From contig NC_135554.1 of NCBI RefSeq assembly GCF_964340395.1, forward strand, positions 23,260,592 to 23,324,591: 64,000 bases of DNA, in the 5' to 3' direction. This document shows positions 24,062 to 37,522 of the stretch, in pieces; position 1 is the stretch's first letter, and every line of letters begins with the position of its first letter. The notes beneath the pieces were generated by a model. The model ran no database searches. It was not told the DNA's origin and worked only from the letters and a program-made list of their open reading frames with translations. The position numbers and the translations under genes were made by a program. Origin of the DNA: Glandiceps talaboti. Taxonomy: Eukaryota; Hemichordata; Enteropneusta; Spengelidae.

Positions 24062-24903
24062 CTGGATGAAATCACACACTGTCAGTAATACTGAAAGATA
24101 CCCTGTAAGACAGCAATCAAAAGACAGAGAGAAAAACATCAGTGAATGAAGTAAACCAATGATGTGATGAAATACAGGTGTACTCTAGCTTTGCTATGAA
24201 TCTAACAATGTTTTCGTGAAGAGTAATACAAAGAAAAGTAGGTGGCATCACGATGGTCAAATATTCTGAGAGATTGCATCATAATCAGCATGCTGCTGGT
24301 TCAATCTTCTCCACTGTCATTGATTCTGAATGGCTTACAAGATTGAACCACTTGTATGTCTTAGTCAAGCTACTGTGATGTACAAATGGGGACCAGGTAG
24401 CATATATTGTCATGTGAAGGATTCAAACATGTATGCTTAGTGGCAGCACAAATTGTACATTCCCCAGGAATGCTTTTGGGGGTTGTACTACTTTTGGTTT
24501 GTGCCTCATGTAATAATAATCCAACACTTTGGGCACTAGTAGTAAAGTTGGTTACGATGTGGTCTCACTGCCCCATTCTACAGAATTATGAGTGAAATAC
24601 ATTGTCAAGAATACAGATTTCAGGCTTAGCTATGCATGCTGCTGATATTTGAGGCACTTTAAAATATACCAGCAGATTCCCTGTCAATAGAATAAGAGAT
24701 GTGTGCAAAGTCTACATTATAAGTATTCTACAGACATCTAGAAATCTCAGCTGGGACAAGAAATCAGTCAAAACGTCAGAGACACCAACGGAAATAACTT
24801 AATTTGATTAAGTATAATACAAGCTACGAAGACAGAATAGTACTCTTAATGACTTAAGGAACTTTTTTTCTATGTTTCTTTGATGTTGTTTTTACGTTTA
24901 CAG
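24062..24903. other. no gene seen
   Basis: No repeat or exon recognised. Confidence 0.55.
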
Positions 24904-25278
24904 ACACAAAATCCAGTGACATCAGAATTTAATTAATCTGCAGTAAATGAAAGTGAGAAATCAATACTCTGGCTGCAGCAACTACTGAAACTTGTCTCTA
25001 CATAAAACAGTATATACGAAATTACCAAGACTGTCTGAAGATACATTTGTACCATCACTTTGGTTGTACATGTTACTGTATACAGTCAGTCCAAATACAC
25101 AATCACAGCAATGTCAGAATTTCCTTCTTTGTAGTAAATGAGAGTGAGAAATCAATACTAGAGCTGTAGCAACTACTGAAACTAGCCTCTGCATGAAATG
25201 GGTATATAAAAAAAGAAAATTACCAAGAGTTTACAGAGACTACACATTTTGGTTGTAGCTTGTACAATGTACATCGCA
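24904..25278. repeat. tandem duplication, about 191-bp unit, 2 copies
   Basis: Both copies carry AGTGAGAAATCAATACT, GCAACTACTGAAACT, AATTACCAAGA and TTTGGTTGTA in the same order, offset by about 191 bp (AGTAAATGA at 24942 and 25133). They are diverged. Confidence 0.8.
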
Positions 25279-26776
25279 CTATGATGAGTTGCAATACACA
25301 GGAAGGGCTTGCATGCTCGAGGTTTCAAGCTTTGAAAATGATAATGCATACACTTGGGGCCTACTTAAATGTTAGATGTCACTCGCTTAACTGCAAGAAG
25401 TAATTCCCTCCAGTGAGACACACCTGAGCAATTTGTGATGATCTTGATAGCATAAATAATTCTTGCTTTTCTAGAGAGAATTCCCAAAGAACCTAAGTCA
25501 TGAGTTTCTTGCTAAGTGATAAGTGGACTAACATTTACAAGTCCTGACTGTACCTCAATTCCACGGACATGGGGAGGACTAAATATTCTTCAACACAGTA
25601 CATCTTCGTGTAAAGGCAAACATTATGAATTCTGTAGCTGTAGCTGTCTACTTTTCAAATGAAACATTTGTACTTTATGTGAAATCTTTTCATTTTCTAA
25701 AGGGGCATCCATTTCTGCAAGTGTTACTTTTTCAATGAAGTCCAGGCTGGAGTCTACGACATGGAGTATGAAATCTCAATTCCTCATCTTAATTGACTGT
25801 TAATTGTTAGAATTTTTTTGGCTATGCTCACCCTGCTCTTTCAGATCTTTTGAGAGACAAAATCCTGCAAAGCGATAAGTACACCACAATTCTGTAAAGG
25901 TACTTGATTCAATGTTCACGTACATAGCGCACTATATCCATTCAACGAAGTCTGTATGTTTTGAGGGAAACTTTCATTGATTTCAGACAAAACAGAAGAA
26001 ACTGACTGAATACAAAACGAGATAAGATTCAGGCAGCCATCTTGTGCATCAGCACCAGCAACTTTGGTTGCCATGGCAACATGATCATGATAAGTTTTCA
26101 TGGCAACAGTGATTACAGGAAGTGTTATACGCTTTAAAGCAACGAGTATCATGAAGGACAGATAATCATTTTTCTGATGGGAAACTTTAAAGATTGCAAG
26201 GTGGGCTTTAAGATTGTGTGCTAAATTTAGAAGTTAGCAAGCAGCAGATTGTCCTATCTTCTGACGTAGTGAGGCCTCCATGTACTGTGAACCCGCTATC
26301 TTAATAGTTTTGGGTCAAGTATACTGACCAACAGCAGGAAAATTAAGAACGTGACTTGTGTCTGACAAAATCAAGATACACATCAGACCTTTCTATAATA
26401 GCCAACTGTACCCCATTAACAACATCTTCAAACAAGTAAAAGCACTTTCTCCAACAGTGTCGCCTGTGTTCACTGTTTACTGCAAATGTCTATACATATG
26501 TGTCCAGTGAAAAAAATGAATACACAAACTACTATTCCAGTCTTGGCTGCATTATAAATGATATATTATATTATATCACAACAATTAAAGCCTACTTTAC
26601 ATGTAAAGGTTAGAACTTGTTTCCGTCTTGGGTCAAAGGTCAGATTAAAATACACCATAATACATATACTGGTAATATACAACACTAATAATTTTTTCTA
26701 CTGCGTAAAACTTTTGAGAACAAAACACAAAGGAACGCAAGTTAGTCTAAAAGAAGTTTAATATACATATACAACA
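25279..26776. other. no gene confirmed
   Basis: A minus-strand frame at 25916-26152 has protein-like composition in its second half but no convincing splice sites, and it includes a GTTGCCATGGCAAC palindrome, so it is not called. Confidence 0.5.
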
Positions 26777-26901
26777 ATTAGATGTTATTCCCAAATAGCT
26801 TTCTTCATTCGGCCGAGGAAAATACGAGTGACCTAAGGGGCCTTACGTCACGAATATTTTCTGGCTGAATGAAGAAAAATATTGGAGAATAACATAATTA
26901 T
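26777..26901. mobile_element. short palindromic MITE, GTGACCTAAGG family, copy 1
   Basis: Inverted arms ATGTTATTCCCAAATAGC...TTCTTCATTCGGCC and GGCTGAATGAAGAAAAATAT...GAATAACAT around a core GAGTGACCTAAGGGGCCTTA. A second copy is at 62702-62871. Confidence 0.75.
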
Positions 26902-28829
26902 ACCAGCACCAGTAATATCAAAGAAATATCAGTGAAAGTAGTGGTAATTTTGCATGTTTTGACTCATATTTTGAACACAGCAGAACTAGTGACGTAGACA
27001 TGCGTTGTCGTGACATAGACGCACATTGTTGTGACACAGAACAACCAGAGTATATATTCCATATTTTTGTACTAAATGGCTAGTGTATGGTATAATTCAA
27101 GATAAAACAAATGATGGTTTCTGCTATTACACACACAAAAAAAATTGATCTCGACCTGAATTTAATCAGCTCACTGTCGGCACACTATCATTCTACATGT
27201 ACATGTCACTTACTAAGCATCCTCACAGTGTTCATTTTTAAAGGCATTTTTGAAAGTCAAAACATATATTTCTACTGTCACAAACAACCTATGCCTCAAA
27301 GAGTGGTTAAATTTATGACTACTTGTACATGTAAAATGGATCTTACGTCTTACAACATAGCATGATCAACTGCTTTTCATCACAGGCAAACCAGCTGGAA
27401 TCTACCTGCATGTATGTTTGTCACAGTTGACATATATAAAAGCAGTTGATAAATGTCTACTATTTTTCTCTCAACCCTTGAGGCTTTAATTATTTTCCGA
27501 GAATTCCTGAAACATGTAATCGTACTTCTCCTATTACTGTGGATACAAAAAGAGGAAATTGAATCCCTCCTTGATATTGAACTCATAACAGGTCAGATGA
27601 CATTCAGTAATTGCCATTCAAGTGATATCATATATATATGCAATGTACTCACAGCAATGCACAGCTGTAAATACATAACATAAAATAGACCTGTCCACAT
27701 GCATGTACATGTACATGTACTCCCGCTAAACATCGCTTTTTAAAATTTATCCCTATATCAAAATAACATTAACATTTGGTAATTGTAATATATGCGCTGC
27801 TTTGGTCTTAAGTAAAAAACACAAAGGTGTACATACCATGAAACATCCTCATCCTGTCCACACTACATAACACATCCATCTACATGTATATGCAGTAAAA
27901 GATATCATTCACATACCATATGTTGAATTCACACTGTCCTACCTACTTCACAGACTCGGTAGACTTCTTTACTTCAAATTCACAACTACACGTACTTAAG
28001 TTAACACTCCGAAGTTATAATAGGCAGACTATATATTTGCTAATTTGTATGTGCATGATGTAATCTACAGAATGTACTCTGAACACTTGCATGTACATTA
28101 CTGCATAATGTAGTCCTGTCTATACTGTATACACTCCTTTAGATATCGCTGGATAACGACAACAGTTTGTTTTAACCTTTAAGTCCTTGAGTACAGGCCA
28201 CCCATCACAAGAAGCACCTTCACCTTTCAAGCAGACTCAAATGTAAATAACAGTTATAGGCCATCAGTACATCTGGTGTTTCTGTCATTTCAATACACAA
28301 ACAGATTATTATCCCCGATATCGGCATACTTACATGATACAGTGATGCAAGGCTAGAAACTTTACATACCCTGAAACAAGAGAATCTAGCAAACTGACTG
28401 CATACTCAGTAACACACGTCTGCAAACAGTACTGCGTGTATACCCAGAAAGTGATATACAACAGAATGATAAGACTCCTTGATTACATGCTTCTCAGCAT
28501 TGCAAAGAACACACAGTACGTCAATGCAATTGGTTCATTGGCTGAGATGCCTCAGGAACTCCATATATTAGCAGAATATTATGTAAGGTGTGTTAAGGGA
28601 CAGCTCTAACACTCTCTAGAGAGAGGGACAATACATTAATTGCACAACAACTCCAGCAGTCGAAGACATTTTATGATTTATTAGCTATGAAATTTTTATG
28701 GATTTTTCCCAATTTACATTAAGTATTCAGTGAGGTTAATCAAATGGAACTAACGATAGTCATATGGGTAATAATTTACATTATTTGCTACATATACATC
28801 TGTTGCTTTATCTCATTACTGTATGGAAA
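26902..28829. other. no gene seen
   Basis: Contains a small run of related GTGAC(G/A)TAGAC words at 26990-27040 and ACATGTACATGTAC at 27704. No supportable exon. Confidence 0.6.
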
Positions 28830-28952
28830 CATGGACGAAACTATAAATAAATAAAATTTGATTTTGATTACATGGACGAAACTATAAATAAATAAAATTT
28901 GATTTTGATTGCATGGACGAAACTATAAATAAATAAAATATGATTTTGATTG
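28830..28952. repeat. 41-bp tandem repeat, 3 copies
   Basis: Three nearly identical units starting at 28830, 28871 and 28912 with CATGGACGAAACTATAAATA then AATAAAATTTGATTTTGATT. The A-rich end with AATAAA and TGATTT words resembles a retroposon 3' tail that was duplicated; this is an inference. Confidence 0.9.
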
Positions 28953-29360
28953 CATGATAATGATTACATGTACCAACTCATGTTATACATTGTACATGTA
29001 TGTTCAAAACCATACATGTAACTCTTGTTCACTCGCATATATTATTTTGCTGACAGTCCTAACTGTTTTGCATAAGTTCCGAACTCAAAGCATCAATAAT
29101 TTACATATTACTTACACTCTGAATTCAGAACCAATACAAAATATGATTTGAGAGCTGCAGGAAACAACATGTTTGGTCGAGTCCTACATGTTTTCTTAAC
29201 AAAGAAGAAGCCTACAAATCAGCAATGTTACCCAACAGTTTATTTCTATAATAGTGATTTCATTATCTTGCAAAGTCGAGGCTTACTCAGGGTGGGAGTG
29301 AGGGTGGATTCTGATATTTTGTGAAATACTATCAACTAATTTTGTCTACATTTGTAGTCT

Positions 29361-29363
<3 letters not shown>

Positions 29364-29398
<35 letters not shown>
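29364..29398. repeat. (TAA)n microsatellite
   Basis: Uninterrupted trinucleotide run of about 11 units. Confidence 0.95.
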
Positions 29399-29399
<1 letters not shown>

Positions 29400-29464
29400 G
29401 TTGTGCTATTAATATTATATAGATCGACAGTTCAATTTCATGTACAGAGAACGTACAGTGATGT

Positions 29465-29867
29465 TAGCCTGTTTACTGCGTTGTTGAGATACATTGTTAG
29501 CAGGCCGTACCTCCTAGCCCTCGTATTCTTCACTTGTCAAAAGTGATACTAATGAATTGAAAACTTTTGCCAAATAGCCTGGCCATTGACAGTGTGCAGT
29601 CCTTTCAACCATTACAAGAAGTCAAACTTTCATTATTCAAATGAACCAGTATGTAATATAGCATTACTGATATAGATAATACCCTACATGATGTGGTAAT
29701 TTACATGTTATTTACATACGTTTTATGTAAATTTAACCCTACGGATGTGAGCTAACCATGATAATGACTTTTTGGGGGTGTGGCTACATGAAGTGTTTGA
29801 AACTTTTCTCAACACAAGTGGAAAATATGAGTTAACGATGTATCTCAACAGCGCAATAAACAGGCTA
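29465..29867. mobile_element. 403-bp MITE with about 37-bp inverted ends, TA flanks
   Basis: Left end TAGCCTGTTTACTGCG then TTGTTGAGATACATTGTTA. Right end TTAACGATGTATCTCAACA then GCGCAATAAACAGGCTA. If the outer TA is target, this fits a Tc1/mariner-type TA duplication. The interior does not code. Confidence 0.82.
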
Positions 29868-30347
29868 GTACAGCATCAATTGTATGGAGGTTTTGGGACC
29901 TGTACAAGCTCCAGCCATTCTGCAGCTTCACTATAAACTAAGAAGTAATCACCTAAGTGGCAATATGTACAAATTACATATTATGTAGATGTACAAATGT
30001 ACTGCCACTCACTAGGAGTCACTGAACCTAGTAAGCTATCACCGTTATTTCATACACCTTATTCATGAAACACTGACAGGAAAGTACATGTATTTCAACC
30101 AAGGTAATGAATTCACAGTATACACTTTCATATTCAAATACCCTTCCTTCCTATACAGCTCTCTCCTCTACAATGTACTTCAGGGTTTCCAAGGCAAGCC
30201 TTTTTATCGTCTACAATTCCTGAATAAATATCTTTATTTCTCACTTACGTCATAAGCCCATAAAATTTAAGCTTCTTTACATCACATCAAAGAGTTTGAA
30301 GTTGTTCGTAATGTTCATTGACTTTATTATGGTGGATAGTTACAAAA

Positions 30348-30730
30348 CAGGTGTAGAGTTCATTCACATTTTAATACTAATATGACAGTTCAAAGAAATG
30401 GGGATTTGTTTTGCATCGAAGAACTGCCTGCATCATAGAATAGTAAATATGCATAAAAACAAGTTTCCTAAAAATGCACATTAACAACTACATCAAAAGC
30501 CTAGGGGTGTATGATACAGGAATGGGGTTTATTCACATATGCTGAAATAATATTTTAAAAGAAGTGGGATTTTTTTTATATCACAGAACTGAACATACAT
30601 GAAACCTATCATTCTCCATTTTCATGTCAACATAGCATCAAGGGCCCAGGGCAGACTGTAAGAGACCACATTCATGCACAATAACACAGCATGTCTTAAA
30701 GTCTAGGGCCTGGGGTTACTCAATAATGTG
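30348..30730. repeat. diverged direct repeats, about 175 bp
   Basis: GTTCATTCACATTTTAATAC...GAAATGGGGATTTG is followed about 175 bp on by GTTTATTCACATATGCTG...GAAGTGGGATTTTT. Each is followed by a CATCAA..CCTAGGG or CATCAAGGGCCCAGGG block, with a weak third partial copy. Confidence 0.5.
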
Positions 30731-33540
30731 GTAAAATGGAATGACTGCGATCAAAAGAAGTTAACAGAAAGCTGACTACATACCTGCTTCAATAAGAAAG
30801 CAGAAATTGTATCATACATAATGTATATCAAGGATTCCTGTAGGTGAATTTGCAAACCCACTTGTATACTAGTTTTCTGATAATCCAACATAATACTATT
30901 TGTAAGTCACCAGAAGGTATTCAATGATTTGCATAATTTTGACAGTGATCTTCCTCTTTAGTTACAATGTGTACAGTTTTATTCGGCCAATGATGGAACT
31001 ATGACTACAGTTACTTCTGTGTTTTGCATAATCAATCACAAAGTGTCTATGGCAGCTCCCCCCCCCCCCCCCACCCACCTTATTTCCGTTTTTAAAAATT
31101 ACCTTTAGAAATCATTTTGTGATCATTTGACCAAAAACTAAAGTGTATGTCTTTATTAGAGTCAATTGATGATAACATATACCAAACACTCCAATAACAT
31201 ATAATATATTCTGTTTGACATGAAACATACATGTATACCTACTTTAACTACAAGTTCAAACTTCAGTCAGGAGAGACATCTACAGATGACTGTATATTGC
31301 CTTGTGAGTTGATGCTATAAACATTTCTTATCAGAATTTCAAACAAACACGAATGCAAACAAGTCACTTGAACTGTGATGTACTGGTACTAGATCAACTC
31401 AAATCTGGTTTTTATACACCTGACATCCACAAGTACTTTTATATTGACTAGTAACATGAGATAATCAGACATTTAATAAGTTCTGGTCAAAGACAAAGTC
31501 AACATTGGATGACCCTGAAATGTTATACTTATCTCCTAACCTTGACCCCAACAAATCCAGATAGGGGTAATGGTAGTCTAGTTTCCTATACACAAGTTAT
31601 GATAAATACAATCATCTGGAGAGGAAAGTGATCATAGAGAGCATTGACAGGTATAGGATCTAGACGAGGGTAATGGTAGAGTGTCAGGGAGATATAATTA
31701 TCTACTGTATATGTGGTTGTATTTTGAAGTTTTCTAACTGTGCAAGAACAAAGCCAATACATTAAGTAAGAATTCACATGTTTTCTTAAGCATTTTATTT
31801 AGTTTTGGTTATTTTGTGTACGTGTACCTTTGATAAACGTAGATAAAAGTTGAGCAACATCAAATTTCAAACTTTAGATGTACAGTGATGAAGTATGCAA
31901 AATATATCATTCAAGTACCAAAGCAATAATCAAAACAAAATAATTGCTGAATTAATTCAGAATTTTCATCAAATTTCAAGAACTTTGGATGCATTAGTAA
32001 TAATCAATAATTCTCAATTAATATTTTCTATTTTCATTCATAAACTAATTGTCACATATTATACCGACATCATCATTTTACATCAAGACTCAGTGTAACA
32101 AATCCCTACAGTATACAATGTAGATATAATCGTTATTGCGAATAATTTTCCTGATCTGAATGACAATATTGTTGGAGAACACAAGTAACAGCCAACTTTA
32201 CACTCAACTCAGACCCTTAATACGTGTAGTTGATCAGAGCACTCACATAAAACATCAAGGAAGTACTTTTAACTCCTCCATTAAGAGAGGTCTCTAAGAT
32301 CTCTGATGGGGTTGAAAGGATATGAAATGTTTGCTCAACAGCTCACATCATGGACTTGTACATAGGGGTATGACTTTACTTGTCAAACATCGATCAAAAA
32401 GGGGATCTTACATTTCTATTCAAACCCACTGGGGCAAATGACACCCAAGGCGAATGTGTCGTGTGCCATAAAGAGACTGTACAGTTACACTTTCTGCCTC
32501 AACAAATCCCGTTTACAACAGGTTACACTTGACGTGCAGAAACTGAAATAGGGGATCAATGTAGACTTCGAAGGACACCTTGTCACAAATATTGTGTTCT
32601 TATACAATTGATTTGTCACATTTACATGCAGTACAATGTTCACCAGACAGACATCAACTGATAATTAAACAGTACAGGCCGGAATGAACAGGTTCTCACT
32701 TCATGCTTAGCCTTAGTGTAGACATGACAAAACACACCCTTACCAAGTTCAAATTAGATAGTAAACTCATCCTCATTTGAAGTTTCAGAAAAAAACAGTT
32801 GCCTGAATTCAAAGACAAATTCATGTTTTTGTTCACTTACCAATTCCAACATCCTTCAAGAATCACACACGTATCATACATACATTTGTGAGCAAATCCA
32901 GAGTGAAGACCAGTATATCCTAGTTGTAATCACTGACTGACAATAGTGACTTCAAAATCCTGATGACCATTCACTATCCTGGTATTTTTACTGCCCTTAA
33001 CCTTGATGGTAATTAGGCTATGATAGTTATTTATTGGGTAACTTCATACTGGCAGGAAGCTGGTGTACATTTGCCAACCACAAGGTCATGTCCCTAGAAT
33101 GTTGATAGTATAATAGAGGAGTGGTGTCTAAAGTCAACAATACAGACAGAAGAGGAAGAAACCGTTTACCCTGCCTTTTATGACCAACACAGGCCCTGAA
33201 GGAGACACGAAAGCCGATCCCCGACTTAATTCACGCTAATACTTAACATCAACTATAGGGTCTTTGTTGTACATAATGGATTCATTCTGGGGTATAGACA
33301 TCACTCACACACCTCAAGTCAGATACATAAATTGTTAAGTGCCTTCTTGTGTAAAAGTTTGCCAAGTCTATTGGACGTAAACTGTCATCAATTCACACCA
33401 GGTGATGACTAGAAAGTTGAGGAAAGGTCATTTTCTGGTTTTAGGCTGAAAATAAGGGCAAGAACTCTTTGGGTTAAACACAATGTCTTGAGTTTCTAAT
33501 GAAGGTACTACAAAAATAATGCTACTGCTGTCAAAACGTC
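30731..33540. other. no gene seen
   Basis: A C-run at 31059-31072; otherwise unremarkable AT-rich sequence. Confidence 0.6.
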
Positions 33541-33627
33541 TTAGCCCAGAGACTTCTTGTTAGCTTTTAAATCTTCCATTGGAAATGATTGCTATATTTG
33601 AAAACTAACGACAAGTCTCGGAGCTAA
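33541..33627. mobile_element. mini-palindrome, TTAGCCCAGAGACTTG family, copy 1
   Basis: TTAGCCCAGAGACTTCTTGT then TAGCTTTTAAATC at left; AAAACTAACGACAAGTCTC then GGAGCTAA at right. Related hairpins are at 34229-34320 and 59251-59326, and half copies near 34858, 58134 and 59846. Confidence 0.75.
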
Positions 33628-34228
33628 AAACTTCTACCCTACCCTACCTACATGTACAATCCACCAACCAAATGGCATGTAATGGTCATGTTTCACCTCG
33701 CCTGGCACTAGCATAGCCTTTTTGCCTTTAGTGTATTGATGAGTGGGTGATAAAACTTCCCTGGAAATGTCAATGACTAATTACAACACATACATAGTTG
33801 TGGTTGGTTTGGATAGTGAGGGAGGTAGAAATATCAATGTAATTACTCACATCAAAAGAATGTGTACAAAATGGAACATTAGGAAAAAGAGCAACTGTAT
33901 TATAACATGTGCAGTGTGTGTCTTAGGAATGACAATTTTTCAGTTTTGCAGTATGTCAAAATGATGACAGCTGATTTATTTTGTGAGTCTTCACATAGTG
34001 TGGGACAGGGGACCCCAAATTTTAGCCTTCCTGTAGTATTTCAATACTGTTTTAATTATCCTAACTGCCATTTTGATTTTTTTAGTGGCTCATCAGAAAT
34101 TGCTGTCAATGGCATGCTGAGTCAACTTGGACAGTCCATATACATTGTATGTGTAGCTACATGTAAAAAGTACATACAAACCTACATTTTATACATATAC
34201 AAATGTAGATGTGTCCCCATCCCATGAC

Positions 34229-34320
34229 CCACAAGACTTGTCATTGGCTTTCAAATCTATGATTTGCCATACATAAATGAATCACTCGATTTTAAAACCA
34301 ACGTCAAGTCTCTAAGCTAA
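34229..34320. mobile_element. mini-palindrome, TTAGCCCAGAGACTTG family, copy 2
   Basis: AAGACTTGTCATTGGCTTTC at left pairs with AAAACCAACGTCAAGTCTCT then AAGCTAA at right; about 40-bp loop. Confidence 0.7.
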
Positions 34321-35260
34321 GTACTATCCCAATCCCAGGGTATTTAGCATATTTCAATGATAGTAAGATGAATTCAAAGCTATAAATAAGTACACAATGA
34401 CTTTACATGCAAGTACTATAATTATAAAACCATAAAATTTGTGAATAATAATCTTGTAGCTTTAATTTATTTTTTCATTGGTGCATGTATGTTGACAGAA
34501 CGGATAATTTTACATTGTAATGACTTTGCAGGGAACAGCTGTTTTGCAGCCTGGAATTTATGTTATTAAACTGGTCCATTCATTTCCTTTCATATACAAA
34601 TTACAATGTACTGTATACTCTAGATTGTGCTGGAATTCATGTCTGTAGACCAGGCCCTTCATTTCCTTGAAATAGTTGTTGAAAGGACAGTGTAATGATG
34701 ATGACACTGACAACAAAAAGTCTCACCTTTGACGAACAGACAAATCAACTCCATAGTGCATGTAGTATGCTGACAAACGATATTTTCAAGCCATATTACG
34801 AAGGCTCTAGGATACCCATTCATACATTACGAAGTAATATTGCCTATCAATAGTTGTTAGCCCAGATACTTTTAATATCATGTTTGTTCTGATCTCTTGG
34901 TTTGGACAGCAATGAGATAGTAAAACCATACCATAAAATATAAAATTAGCAATCTATTTATAGTCGTATAAAGAAAACTAAATTTCAAAAAATTGGGTCA
35001 CTTCTCTTTTAGATTGATTGATGTATGTACAATGTGTTACCGTTAGAGCCTGTTATGAAAATGATAGATGAACCAAGTGTGGGATATGGACTGTAACTAA
35101 CTACTATTTAATAATACAGCACTAGGTATGTACAATGTATGTACAAATGAGATTTACATCAATTTGTACTTGTCACCTTCTGTTGAGTTCATGTGAACAA
35201 AGCAAAAGTGCTCAAAATTTTACATCAAACTACAGGGAGGGTTGGCATGGATAAGAATGC
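34321..35260. other. no gene seen
   Basis: No repeat or exon recognised apart from a half copy of the preceding hairpin family near 34858. Confidence 0.55.
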
Positions 35261-35550
35261 TTACTTACTTACTTACTTACTTACTTATAATGTACTTACT
35301 TAATTACTTACCTACCTACCTACATACCTACCCACCCACCTACATGTACCTACCTACCTACCTACGTACCTGCCTGCCTGCCTACCTATCTACCTTCCTA
35401 CCTGTCTGCCTGCCTACCTACATGTACCTACCTATCTACCTACCTACCTACCTACCTACCTGCCTGCCTGCCTAGTGCCTACCTACCTGCCTACCTGCCT
35501 ACCTACCTATCTACCTACCTACCTGCCTACCTACCTATACTTACTTACCA
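35261..35550. repeat. tetranucleotide array (TTAC/CTAC/CTGC)
   Basis: Starts as TTAC repeats, drifts into CTAC and CTGC with occasional ACATGTAC interruptions, and ends again in TTAC. The open frame across it is an artefact. Confidence 0.97.
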
Positions 35551-36582
35551 CTAATGCCATTGACATTGTGGATCTGTCTTACGTTTATTACTGAGTTTGT
35601 AATTCTTATGTTCAAATTACATGGTGGGTTTCATATTTTTAGGATATAATACTGTAAACCCAAATATGTTCACTAATAACATATTTAGACTGTGATTTTA
35701 CAGTCTTCAGCTAGATCCCAAAGGCTAATATTCATACATTCCTAAGCCTGGTATACTGTATTTACTTATATACAAGATAAGACGGCATCGTAATTACTAC
35801 TTTATTTCACTTTTTTTCCAGTAAAATAAGCGCACAAATACATCTTCAGCGAAAGATTCCACATTAAAAGCATTCTATAGCCCGGAATGAATATATTTAC
35901 TACAGGACAATTTCATTCAGTAGGGACAGCCTCGGCAGTTTTATAGATTTCAAAACAAGCATGTACTTGTAGCACTCTACTGGTGTATGTAATGGCATGT
36001 TATCTACATGTATATATGCAGTCCAAAATTAGCAGAATTCCATTCCATTCATATAATACATACAAATTGAAAATTATATAACTGTAAGGTTATATGGTTT
36101 ATAAACAGTGGTAGAAATTTCTCACATACCTTTTAAGTTTTAGCAATATATCATCTTCACATTTACAATTTCAAACATAGTATACAAGTACGGGGTAATT
36201 CTCATCTACATGTATCAGTGATAGGTATACAGACAGACTACTGTTGAGTTGGCTCTGTGTGGATCTCACATGTCATACACTGTGTTTAATTTCATGGCTC
36301 CAGACACATATGACACAAAGTGTAATTAAAAGTGCCAGCATGTGCTCGACACCTGTCATCCGCTGCCAAGCATAGCTATTAATAGCAACTATGAATGTAA
36401 ATATCTCAAATGCACACAGTATGTATTACAACTGTTCACTTACATTTGTGTATCTTGGCTTTGATTGGTGCAAGTGATAGGCTCATGTGACAGTCACATG
36501 ACTAGCATGCTGGAGATATCTATTTGGTTTCACTATGCATGCCATGGTGTTTCATACATGTAATCAAGATTAATTAATGAAG
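35551..36582. other. no gene seen
   Basis: AT-rich; no supportable feature. Confidence 0.55.
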
Positions 36583-36897
36583 TAGACCCTCTCACAGTCC
36601 TCGGAGCTTCACATTGCTAAAACTTGGGTTGTTTTTGTATAACCGCTATCTACTGCATAATTAATTGTACTTGAATGTCCCTGTACTGTGCACCCTCATC
36701 GATCACAAAGAACGCTGACGTGTTAATGCAACGCTCCATACTATCACGAAGCCCCGTCAACGAAAGGTCAGCCCTATGTGATCGATGAGGGCACACAGTA
36801 CACGGATATTCAAGTACAATTATGCTGTAGATATCGGTACCAATAAAACAACCCAAGTTTTAGCGATGTGAAGCTCTGAGGACTATGGGACAGTCTA
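36583..36897. mobile_element. palindromic TA-flanked MITE, GACyCTCTCACAG family, copy 1
   Basis: Nearly complete inverted repeat of 315 bp including flanking TA. Ends TA-GACCCTCTCACAGTCCTC and GAGGACTATGGGACAGTC-TA. Inner arms GAGCTTCACATTGCTAAAAC with GTTTTAGCGATGTGAAGCTC, and CCCTCATCGATCACA with TGTGATCGATGAGGG. The centre holds GACGTGTTAATGC. A second copy lies at 51572-51917. The open frame here reflects the palindrome. Confidence 0.9.
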
Positions 36898-37013
36898 TTA
36901 TCAGACGTTGAAGTATTTTATCTCTATTTTTCATTTTTAATTCCTAGAGAATTCACACCTACATGTAATATTACATGATAAAAACAAATTTCTCAATATC
37001 CCGTACATGTAGA

Positions 37014-37395
37014 AACAGGGCTGGCGAGGCAGGGTGGCACAATTTGCGCTGTAGATGTACATGTAGTCATATTGTGTTAATACACTGCTTGCAAGGATAG
37101 TGTGGTATTTGCTCTGTAGATGTAGTTATATTGTGTTATGATACAGAGCTGGCAAGGATAGTGTGGTATTTGCTCTGTAGATGCAGTCATATTGTTTTAT
37201 GATACAGTGCTTGCAAGGATAGCGTGGTATTTGCTCTGTAGATGCAGTTATATTGTGTTATGATACAGTGCTGGCAAGGATAGTGTGGTATTGGCTCTGT
37301 AGATGTAGTTATATTGTGTTATGATACAGTGCTGGCAAGGATAGTGTGGTATTGGCTCTGTAGATGTAGTTATATTGTGTTATGATACAAGGCTG
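37014..37395. repeat. 61-bp minisatellite, about 6 copies
   Basis: Unit with GCTGGCAAGGATAGTGTGGT, then ATTTGCTCTGTAGATG, then AGTTATATTGTGTTATGATA. The last two full copies are essentially identical; the first is the most diverged. Confidence 0.95.
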
Positions 37396-37406
37396 TGGTA
37401 TTTTGC

Positions 37407-37522
37407 TTGATACAAAGGCACTCAAATCAATTCATATTATATTTTTTTAAATGTACAACTCACACTTACTCTACATTAAAAAAAAAATCATACAAATTGA
37501 TTTGAGTGCCTGTGACTCGATA
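37407..37522. repeat. 116-bp hairpin next to the 61-bp minisatellite
   Basis: Arm GGCACTCAAATCAATT at left and AATTGATTTGAGTGCC at right are perfectly complementary. The pairing extends outward (TTGATACA with TCGATA) and inward into A/T runs. Confidence 0.85.

Noticed and set aside
25916-26152. Minus-strand 78-codon frame with protein-like composition
   Set aside because: No clear acceptor or donor, and part of it is a GTTGCCATGGCAAC palindrome; too weak to list as an exon.
35242-35475. Leu/Pro/Tyr-rich frame resembling a membrane protein
   Set aside because: Translation of the TTAC/CTAC tetranucleotide array.
36650-36856. Minus-strand 68-codon frame
   Set aside because: Lies wholly inside the palindromic MITE at 36583-36897.
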